Shown here in pieces: positions 41,229-47,238 of a stretch of DNA of 47,238 nt. How positions within the stretch are numbered: position 1 is the first letter of the stretch; each line of letters opens with the position of its first letter. This stretch comes from Bacteroidales bacterium (GTDB lineage Bacteria > Bacteroidota > Bacteroidia > Bacteroidales > P3): assembly GCA_017446745.1 (NCBI GenBank), contig JAFSQF010000098.1:1-47238 (forward strand), read 5' to 3'. The translations under genes were made by a program, and so were the position numbers. The notes below the pieces were generated by a model. That model had not been told where the DNA came from, did not search any database, and saw only the letters and a program-made list of their open reading frames with translations.

Positions 41229-42659
41229 ATGTGTAAAGAGTTTATTGGCAGACAATTAGAACAAAAGCAGCTGAAAAAATATTTCAGTTCCAATAGGGCA
41301 GAATTCATAGCCGTCTATGGGAGACGCCGTGTTGGAAAGACATACCTTATCCAGCATTTCTTCAACAACCAATTCACTTTTTCTGCTACGGGCATTATAG
41401 ACGGAAGTTCAGAGGAACAGCTCTTTTCCTTCACCCGTTCGCTAATTCAAGCCGGCCATACGGGGAGCAACCCGTCAAATTGGCTTGAAGCATTCGAGAT
41501 CTTAAGGACGGTACTTGAGAACGTCACGACAAATGGTCGTAAAGTAATTTATATTGACGAGCTTCCCAGTTTTGACACTCCGCGGTCAGGCTTCATACGC
41601 GCTTTGGGGTATTTCTGGAACAGTTGGGCATCCGGTCAAAAAAACATCATGCTAATAGTTTGCGGTTCGGCGACATCATGGATGATCAACAATCTCATTT
41701 CCGACCACGGAGGACTGCACAATCGCATAACACACACTATATATCTCAGACAATTCACCTTGGCCGAGACCGAAGAATACCTGAAAGCGAAATGTATCCA
41801 CTGGCCGCACCACACGATAGCGGAGACATACATGATGCTTGGTGGCATTCCGTTCTACCTCAGTCTTCTGGACAGCGAAGAGAGTCTTGCTCAAAACATC
41901 GACAGACTGTATTTCATGCAGCATGGAGAACTGACACAAGAATATCATCGTCTGTATAGCTCATTGTTCAAGAATCCAGAAGGATACACCAAAATAATCG
42001 ACGTGCTGGCCTGCAGCCGGCAAGGGATGACACGCAGCGAGATAATAGAAGCCCTGCGGCTCACCTCCAGCAAAACCCTGACGCAGCAGTTGAACGACCT
42101 GGTGAACTGCGACATAATACGTCAATATTACACAAAAGTCAACGGGAAGAGAAAGACCAGCAACGCTTACTATCAGCTGATGGATTTCTTCACCTTGTTT
42201 CATCTGACATTCAGTAAACGCATTTCATCAGAGAGCTATTGGCAGCAACGCGTCAACAGCCCATTGGTGAACACGTGGCAAGGGCTTGCTTTCGAGCAGG
42301 TGTGCATGGCCCACATGCCGCAGATACGCCATGCTTTAGGGCTGGACCGGATAGCAGTGGAATACTATTCCTGGCGAAGCCACGAGGATTCCAAAGCCCA
42401 GATTGACATGATAATAGAGCGTGCCGACAGACTTATCAACCTCTGCGAAATAAAATATTCACAGAGCGAGTATATAGTAACCGCAGACGAAGACAGGAAG
42501 ATGCGAAACCGCGCAGCAGCCTTCCTCAAAGAAAGCAAAAGCCGTTGCGGCATCATTCCCACATGGATAACGACATTCGGACTAAAACCCACCCCGTACA
42601 CTGCCGAGATACAGTACCAGATTACGCTGGCCGACCTGTTCCGGAGAGCAGAGCAATAA
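41229..42659 (+). CDS. AAA-family ATPase with C-terminal DUF234/PD-(D/E)XK-like domain
   Basis: The protein has 476 residues. Walker A (GRRRVGKTYL, about residues 31-40) and Walker B (VIYIDELPS, about 105-113) are clear, with a sensor-like region (LIVCGSATSWM). A winged-helix segment (about 255-310) is followed by the DUF234-type C-terminus with QIDMIIERADRLINLCEIKYS, a D..E-x-K nuclease-like pattern. Such ATPases are common and multicopy in anaerobes; their role is not firmly known. It stands at the edge of an accessory region. Confidence 0.85.
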   Translation: MCKEFIGRQLEQKQLKKYFSSNRAEFIAVYGRRRVGKTYLIQHFFNNQFTFSATGIIDGSSEEQLFSFTRSLIQAGHTGSNPSNWLEAFEILRTVLENVTTNGRKVIYIDELPSFDTPRSGFIRALGYFWNSWASGQKNIMLIVCGSATSWMINNLISDHGGLHNRITHTIYLRQFTLAETEEYLKAKCIHWPHHTIAETYMMLGGIPFYLSLLDSEESLAQNIDRLYFMQHGELTQEYHRLYSSLFKNPEGYTKIIDVLACSRQGMTRSEIIEALRLTSSKTLTQQLNDLVNCDIIRQYYTKVNGKRKTSNAYYQLMDFFTLFHLTFSKRISSESYWQQRVNSPLVNTWQGLAFEQVCMAHMPQIRHALGLDRIAVEYYSWRSHEDSKAQIDMIIERADRLINLCEIKYSQSEYIVTADEDRKMRNRAAAFLKESKSRCGIIPTWITTFGLKPTPYTAEIQYQITLADLFRRAEQ

Positions 42660-42728
42660 GACGCATGGCTTGACTTGCATCATGATGAGTTGATTGAGAA
42701 TTGGGACAGACTTTTAGTTGACATTTAA
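42660..42728 (+). pseudogene. Probable C-terminal remnant of a DUF4160 protein
   Basis: Immediately after the ATPase stop, 22 codons read DAWLDLHHDELIENWDRL.. and then stop. This resembles the C-terminus of DUF4160 proteins (AWIELHREDLIANW type), found in toxin-antitoxin-like pairs. No start or N-terminus is present. Confidence 0.5.
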
Positions 42729-42757
42729 ATTCACGAACATTCACGTTCCACAGCGTT

Positions 42758-42797
42758 ATTTATGGTAATTGCTGTTCATTTATGGTAATTGCTGTTC
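42758..42797. repeat. 20-bp tandem duplication
   Basis: ATTTATGGTAATTGCTGTTC occurs twice head to tail (42758-42777, 42778-42797). Confidence 0.9.
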
Positions 42798-42832
42798 AAA
42801 GAAAATTAATATTATTTTCGATCAGCCACTTA

Positions 42833-42862
42833 GCAATCATCAAAAAAAAAGTTGATACAATC
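42833..42862. repeat. Dispersed repeat G, copy 4
   Basis: TAGCAATCATC, nine A, then GTTGATACAAT, as at 21272, 21414 and about 30056. The bases after it (AGGTGCAATAAAA) also resemble those after the 30056 copy. Confidence 0.7.
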
Positions 42863-42953
42863 AGACAGGTGCAATAAAAATTTGGATTTGTAGTTTAAAA
42901 ATGTGTAATTTTGCAAAATCAAACAGTTACAAGCCCTGCCTGAAATGCGTATT

Positions 42954-43217
42954 CCGGCGATAGCCGTTCACCAATTCCGATGATATCCGTTCACTCGGTT
43001 GGTGATTTACTCTATCGGCGGCAAAGTTAATACTTTTTTCTTAAACTCTCGCCTTTTAGCAAGAATCAGAGGTGAACGGGTATCGGCCGGAAAAATGTCG
43101 TCTCAATGTCCATAATGTCCACTTTTTTCATTCTTTTTCTGAATGAATGGACATCAAAACGGGGCTTTCTCATGCCTCATCGGGGCTTTGAATAGCCCCC
43201 GGAAAGTGAACGGGTAT
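42954..43217. mobile_element. Possible transposon-end remnant with repeated CCGTTCAC motifs
   Basis: CCGGCGATAGCCGTTCACC (42954-42972) is matched in inverted orientation by GGTGAACGGGTATCGGCCGG (43071-43090). A second CCGTTCAC is at 42987-42994 and another GTGAACGG at 43206-43213. Multiple inverted and direct short end repeats are typical of transposon ends such as those of the IS21 family. No transposase is left, and part of the unit is a hairpin (CGGGGCT..AGCCCCCG near 43179). Confidence 0.45.
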
Positions 43218-43404
43218 GGGGCGGATTACGCAGGGAATGCTGTCCACGGAACATCAGTCATATTATGCCGACATGCTACAAAGCGAGATTGACAAAGAGG
43301 AGGAAAGTGAACTAATAAACGATATACTCGACGTGTCAGATAGCCGAAGCTACTCACTATTCCGCATGGCTTTGATCCGTATGGTTCAAATTTTAAAGAA
43401 ATAA
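43216..43404 (+). CDS. Small unidentified open frame
   Basis: A 62-codon frame (residues include STEHQSYYADMLQSEIDKEE and SYSLFRMALIRMVQILKK) has protein-like amphipathic character. It has no recognised family and lies next to transposon-end-like repeats. It may be the tail of a lost gene. Confidence 0.35.
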   Translation: MGRITQGMLSTEHQSYYADMLQSEIDKEEESELINDILDVSDSRSYSLFRMALIRMVQILKK

Positions 43405-43506
43405 CAGCACCCAAATAGCGCTGGTTTTGTGAAAATTACACTTCATTCAAAAACCCCTCCTACCTCCCAAGAGACCACTTTGCTGATAATATTTTTTCAC
43501 AAGATA

Positions 43507-43536
43507 TTGTGTATTAAATTATTTTTTGTATTTTTG
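43507..43536 (+). promoter_or_regulatory. Promoter of the AbiE-like three-gene cassette
   Basis: TTG (43507-43509), a 19-base spacer, then TATTTTTG (43529-43536) fit the Bacteroidetes consensus well, about 55 bases before the ATG at 43591. Confidence 0.7.
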
Positions 43537-43590
43537 CATTGTTTTCAGTATGCATGAAAATGATACATAATAACCGAAATCTATTTGAAT

Positions 43591-44538
43591 ATGAATAATA
43601 TAACATATATTGCCGGAAAACAATATCAACTTGAGATTATCAACGACAGCGAACTGCGCAAGGTGTGGGTGGAGGCGAGAACAGCATTTCGTTTTTATTC
43701 CACCAATTTCAAGGGAATGAAACTTGTCCTGCTTGAGTCTAAATCATCGGTGCGGTTTACTCCCCGCAAACTGAAACTCATGGCAGTAAGGTTGAATGAC
43801 ATTATGGGAAAGCCCGTAGTGTTTCTATTTGAAAGCCTGTCATATGTGGAACGCAACCGTCTTATCGAGCAAGATGTCTATTTCATTGTTTCCGGGAAGT
43901 ACGCCTATCTACCCAGTCTGCTTCTATCCGTCCGTGAAACAGAACCAGTGAAGGTCGGAAAACTCACCGCAGTAGCACAATGGCTCCTTATGGCCTATCT
44001 CCAAGGACTGGAAATAAACCACAAGACAGCCAAGGAGTTGGAAAAAATCGCACCCTACCAGTACGTCACACTGACACGGGCGTTCCGGCTGCTGGAAGGG
44101 TTGTGTCTGTGCCATATCGAAACTGATGTAGCTCGGTTCCGACATATCTCGTTCAATACCGACAAACGCGCAGTGTTCGAACAGGCGAAAGAGTATCTTA
44201 TCCCACCGACAAAGCAACGTTTGTATTGCGACGAGGTCTTTTCCCCTCAACAGTACAAAATATCCGGTATAAACGCGCTGTCACACTATTCCTCTCTCAA
44301 TCCCGAAAATATGACGACTCTTGCATTGACAACGGAGCAATGGAAGAATCGAAAAGAAAACGATTTTATAAATGTGAACCCCATTGAGGGCGACTATTGT
44401 GTGGAGATATGGCATTACCCACCGGTTCCCACCGATAAACAATACGTGGACAAGCTGTCGTTGGCTCTGTCTATGAACGACGACCACGATCCCCGTGTAG
44501 AAAAGGAAGTTGAACTTATGATTGAAAAGATATGGTAA
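43591..44538 (+). CDS. Winged-helix (MarR-like) protein, probable AbiEi-type antitoxin
   Basis: The ATG at 43591 is preferred over a TTG two codons earlier and gives 315 residues. A predicted winged helix lies around residues 130-190 (TAVAQWLLMAYLQG, TAKELEKIAPYQYVTLTRAF, RLLEGLCLCHIET). Such DNA-binding proteins precede AbiEii-type nucleotidyltransferases and act as antitoxin and autorepressor in type IV systems. Here the downstream gene, which overlaps by seven bases, is such a nucleotidyltransferase. The N-terminal 120 residues lack a clear family match. Antitoxin function is inferred from context. Confidence 0.65.
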   Translation: MNNITYIAGKQYQLEIINDSELRKVWVEARTAFRFYSTNFKGMKLVLLESKSSVRFTPRKLKLMAVRLNDIMGKPVVFLFESLSYVERNRLIEQDVYFIVSGKYAYLPSLLLSVRETEPVKVGKLTAVAQWLLMAYLQGLEINHKTAKELEKIAPYQYVTLTRAFRLLEGLCLCHIETDVARFRHISFNTDKRAVFEQAKEYLIPPTKQRLYCDEVFSPQQYKISGINALSHYSSLNPENMTTLALTTEQWKNRKENDFINVNPIEGDYCVEIWHYPPVPTDKQYVDKLSLALSMNDDHDPRVEKEVELMIEKIW

Positions 44539-45311
44539 AGGGATTGGATACTTTCAGGATGGCGATGCGTCCGTTCAGGGATAATTTTGTTATCATCGGC
44601 GGAACGGCTTGCGACATCCATCTGTCTGGTTCCATCATGCGGCCGCGTGCCACCGATGATATTGATATTATTGTTGTTGTGGAGCGGTTGACACAAGATT
44701 TTGTCAATGCCTTATGGCAATTCGTGCGTGAAGGGAACTACCGAGCCGAGAAACGTATCAACGAAGCAGGAGCATCCGTCTATGCCCTCTATCGTTTTAC
44801 TTTGCAGGATGAAAACATGGCCTATCCACAAAAGATAGAATTACTTTCGCGTCATTCCGACTTGCTGGGTGAACCGTCGGGCTTCCACATCGAGCCCATC
44901 CCGACTGACGAGTTGCACCAAAGCCTCTCAGCAATCATCATGGATGACGATTATTACAGCTTCACTGTCATTCACTCCGAAGAAGTCGATGGTCTGATGA
45001 TTGCAGGTAACTTGGCGTTAATTGCATTGAAAGTGAACGCATATCTCAACTTGACCAAGGAAAGAGACGAAGGTCAGTCAGTGAACAGCAAAGACATTAA
45101 GAAGCACCGCTCCGATGTTCTGAAACTCGTGGCGGCGGGTGCCTATTCCACCCCTGAGTCCGTTGAGCCGAAGATATACGATGCCGTCCAGCATTTTGTC
45201 GTGGATTGCGAACAACATTTCCAATCATTGACAGACTCGCTTGGCGTGGATGAGAATTCCGTCCGTGCGTATTTGGACATTCTCCGTAATGAAATATTTG
45301 AGCGGAAATAG
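44532..45311 (+). CDS. AbiEii-like nucleotidyltransferase, probable toxin
   Basis: The protein has 259 residues. The DNA-polymerase-beta-type nucleotidyltransferase signature is visible: IIGGTACDIHLSGS, then RPRATDDIDIIVVV with the Asp pair of the metal site. Helical C-terminus (about 190-259). In AbiE-type systems the toxin transfers nucleotides to cellular targets such as tRNA and blocks growth. It overlaps the upstream winged-helix gene and is followed after three bases by a metallophosphoesterase, so the three form one operon. Toxicity is inferred, not shown. Confidence 0.75.
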   Translation: MVKGLDTFRMAMRPFRDNFVIIGGTACDIHLSGSIMRPRATDDIDIIVVVERLTQDFVNALWQFVREGNYRAEKRINEAGASVYALYRFTLQDENMAYPQKIELLSRHSDLLGEPSGFHIEPIPTDELHQSLSAIIMDDDYYSFTVIHSEEVDGLMIAGNLALIALKVNAYLNLTKERDEGQSVNSKDIKKHRSDVLKLVAAGAYSTPESVEPKIYDAVQHFVVDCEQHFQSLTDSLGVDENSVRAYLDILRNEIFERK

Positions 45312-45314
45312 TCT

Positions 45315-46097
45315 ATGAAGATTCAATATGCAAGCGACCTGCATCTTGAATTCCGAGACAATTCAAGATGGCTCAAAGACAACCCCTTGCAAGTCAGCGG
45401 AGACATTCTTGTGCTGGCCGGTGACACAATATATCTTGGCGACGATGGATTGGAGAAGCACCCATTCTGGAGTTGGGCTTCTGACAACTACAAGGAGGTG
45501 CTGGCAATCCCAGGCAATCACGAACTCTACAAATACTATGACATAAACATCCTTCATGAGGGTTGGGAATACCGGCTGCGGAACAATGTGCGCTATTGCA
45601 ACAACAAGGCAATAGACCTTGGTGATGATGTTGAACTGCTGATGACCACTCTATGGTCGAAGATTAACATAAGCGAAGCCTACTTTGTCGAACACGGGGT
45701 GTCTGATTTCCATCGCATCATGAATGGAGAGTACCGACTCACCTACGACCGCTTCAACAAAGAACACGACAAATGCCTCGCATGGCTGACAGGGAGGCTG
45801 TCAAATACAACGAGGAAATGCCGCGTGGTCGTAACACATCATGTGCCGTCATACATGTTGAGCGATCCTGCCTTCAAAGGAAGCCAAATCAACGGTGCCT
45901 TCACGGTGGAACTGTCCGACTTCATTGGACATTGCAGCCCAGAGTTCTGGATATACGGTCACTCCCACAGAAACATCGATGCCGTGATTGGCAAAACACT
46001 ATGTGTATCCAACCAACTCGGCTACGTCATGAACGGGGAGCATTGCGGATCAAATGGTTTCGCCGCATTCTCCTCAGCCAAATACATTGAGCCGTAA
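45315..46097 (+). CDS. Calcineurin-like metallophosphoesterase
   Basis: The protein has 260 residues. All standard metal-site motifs are present: SDLHLEF, LAGDTIYLGD, IPGNHELYKYY, VVTHHVPS and YGHSHRN. It hydrolyses a phosphate ester, and the substrate is unknown. It follows the nucleotidyltransferase gene by three bases in the same operon. That arrangement suggests it might reverse or limit the transferase reaction, or form a second defence effector; both are hypotheses. Without the neighbours it would be annotated only as a general phosphoesterase. Confidence 0.88.
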   Translation: MKIQYASDLHLEFRDNSRWLKDNPLQVSGDILVLAGDTIYLGDDGLEKHPFWSWASDNYKEVLAIPGNHELYKYYDINILHEGWEYRLRNNVRYCNNKAIDLGDDVELLMTTLWSKINISEAYFVEHGVSDFHRIMNGEYRLTYDRFNKEHDKCLAWLTGRLSNTTRKCRVVVTHHVPSYMLSDPAFKGSQINGAFTVELSDFIGHCSPEFWIYGHSHRNIDAVIGKTLCVSNQLGYVMNGEHCGSNGFAAFSSAKYIEP

Positions 46098-46103
46098 AAG
46101 CTC

Positions 46104-46408
46104 TTACTTCATATTACCGATGAGTTGGAGGTACATTTCTCTGTTCTTTGGGTCTTGCGCGACGATGACATTCTTTTTCTTATCACCTTTTTCCTCTCCG
46201 TCGAGGCTCGGTATTACAGCTCCGTAAAGGATGAGATTGGCATAGGATATGTTATACAGCACATCACTGAACGATACCCTGTACCATTTTGAGAACGACC
46301 CTATCGTTGCCCAGATACTGTCGTTTCCGCTTTCGTCGGCTTTGTGATATTTACCCCTGCCAGGAAAGCGGTAAGCGCGAAAAAATCAGCCACCTGCATC
46401 TCACGCAT
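46104..46408 (-). pseudogene. Frameshifted fragment of a possible Bacteroidales prophage protein
   Basis: The minus strand holds a start-like MREMQVADFFALTAFLAG in one frame. In the next frame it has KADESGNDSIWATIGSFSKW and VLYNISYANLILYGAVIPSL, ending at a TAA (complement of 46104-46106). A frameshift splits them. The sequence resembles small proteins seen in Bacteroidales prophages, from memory only. Its 5' side is abutted by the IS1634-like element. Confidence 0.45.
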
Positions 46409-46411
46409 TAG

Positions 46412-47107
46412 CCCAAGTTCAACCCTGATTTTTTTTGGGGGGCATTTCTCAACCAATCAAATTTGTAAAATGTTGATCTATAATAATACCTAGTCTGCAA
46501 AATAGCAAAAGTCGGTTTGTACTACCCAAAGCGTATGAAATATTGTTCCTTTTCAAGGGTCGTTTTCTCGCCTCAGCATAGTGCAAACACTTCGTGATTT
46601 GCCCTCTGCATTCGGCTTAACGAAAACGTTTTCTTCGACTTGACGAATTTTTATTTCGAGGGGCGCAAGGCCGCGAGCCACAAGGCCAAATTCGGGCGCA
46701 GCAAGGAGAAGCGCATTGACTGCCGCCTGCTGGTGCTTGCGCTGTGCATCAACACCGACGGCTTCATACGCTACTCGACCATACTCGAGGCGGGCACCGC
46801 GGACCCCAAGTCCCTGCCCGCCATGGTGGACATAGAGCGCGTCGCGCGTGCGCAGGGTAAATACCCCTCGATATCACAATACTATGACATAGAATACATC
46901 CGCAGCGAGACCTATCCCGATAACATGGAGCGTGTGGAGTGGACTATCCGAGACCTCTCCGCGCTGGAGAGCGGACACGGAGTCTACTTCATGCGCACCA
47001 ACATCCGCACTTTCGAAAAATGAAAATCTGTAGTACCCAAACATGAAAGCCCGAAGCGCCAAATCGCTCATGACAGGATAGTTAGATTAAGCAAGGTTGA
47101 ACTTGGG
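46412..47107 (+). mobile_element. Internally deleted IS1634-like insertion sequence
   Basis: The 696-base element is flanked by exact 13-bp inverted repeats, CCCAAGTTCAACC (46412-46424) and GGTTGAACTTGGG (47095-47107), with TTAG on both outer sides (46408-46411, 47108-47111), a possible target duplication. Complete relatives are about 2 kb, so most of the element is missing. It cannot move by itself. Confidence 0.75.
46598..47023 (+). pseudogene. IS1634-family-like transposase, internal fragment
   Basis: The open frame contains FFDLTNFYFEGRKAASHKAK and GRSKEKRIDCRLLVLALCIN, typical of the RNase-H-fold core of IS1634-type transposases. A deletion then joins PAMVDIERVARA to YDIEYIRSETYPDNMERVEW, and the frame ends prematurely after TNIRTFEK. 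The usual N-terminus and the last catalytic part are absent. Confidence 0.75.
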
Positions 47108-47108
47108 T

Positions 47109-47196
47109 TAGGAGGCGAAGCTTCCCAGCTTCGCCATTGTGACGACAAAGGGGGATTGTTGTAGCGTTGGTCGGGCTGGGAAGCCCGACCTCCTAC
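47109..47196. repeat. Single A-B composite palindrome next to the IS end
   Basis: TAGGA, palindrome A (GGCGAAGC, TTCCCA, GCTTCGCC), a spacer of about 33 bases, palindrome B (GGTCGGGC, TGGGAA, GCCCGACC), TCCTAC. It starts right at the right end of the IS1634-like element. The last 42 bases of the window contain nothing recognised. Confidence 0.9.
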
Positions 47197-47238
47197 AGAG
47201 GTGGTCGAAACACGCATCTGCAGCCTGCCCACCAAAGC

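Noticed and set aside
42660-43590. tRNA or other RNA gene in the long gap
   Set aside because: Hairpins here are short or part of repeats; no cloverleaf-like arrangement or conserved TTCGA-type arm was seen.

Overview
The window looks like a chromosome segment from an anaerobic, probably gut- or rumen-associated member of the Bacteroidales. The evidence is: type IX secretion (T9SS) C-terminal sorting domains on three large secreted proteins; Bacteroidetes-type promoters with a TAnnTTTG -7 element and, where found, TTTG/TTG about 18-21 bases upstream; a ferredoxin-dependent 2-oxoacid oxidoreductase (KorA/KorB); and family combinations common in the phylum (DUF4105, DUF3857, GIN-domain/ECF-sigma, Nif3 plus zinc-ribbon protein). 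No rRNA or tRNA gene was seen.

Layout. 1-1.5 kb: the C-terminal part of an AAA-ATPase-like/PD-(D/E)XK protein, a decayed gene tail next to a possible IS end, and a 98-bp tandem palindrome array. 1.56-9.85 kb (minus): an O-antigen ligase/polymerase-like membrane protein with TPRs, directly downstream of a 1997-residue T9SS adhesin. 10.0-10.8 kb: seven tandem ~106-bp composite palindromes, then a terminator. 10.9-14.5 kb (minus): korB, korA, apt. 14.6-21.1 kb (plus): DUF4105 protein, two DUF3857/transglutaminase-like paralogues, and a Na/Pi cotransporter with a phased Pho-box-like promoter. 21.2-28.8 kb: hairpin repeats and two overlapping T9SS cargo genes. 28.9-30.1 kb: VOC remnant, chagasin-like inhibitor lipoprotein, ISL3-type remnant. 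30.4-34.0 kb: ECF sigma, anti-sigma, GIN-domain protein and small beta-barrel, with the end of the sigma gene copied in a 95-bp tandem array. 34.1-37.4 kb (minus): DjlA-like protein and AsmA/DUF748-like protein. 37.5-41.0 kb: Nif3, zinc-ribbon coiled coil, hutH. 41.2-47.2 kb: accessory region with an AAA/DUF234 ATPase, toxin-antitoxin debris, a transposon-end-like inverted repeat, a three-gene AbiE-like cassette (winged-helix protein, nucleotidyltransferase, metallophosphoesterase), a possible prophage fragment and an internally deleted IS1634-like element.

The most striking signal is the set of short palindromic repeat families. They occupy intergenic arrays (1178-1500, 10027-10782, 21188-21495, 30836-31215, 41050-41180, 47109-47196). 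Five kinds also lie inside one open gene (1561-3858), where they are translated. Three times, repeats keep the loop or flank but differ in both arms of the stem in a compensating way, so the fold rather than the exact sequence seems to be kept. The second candidate system is the AbiEi/AbiEii-like pair extended by a tightly coupled metallophosphoesterase (43591-46097).
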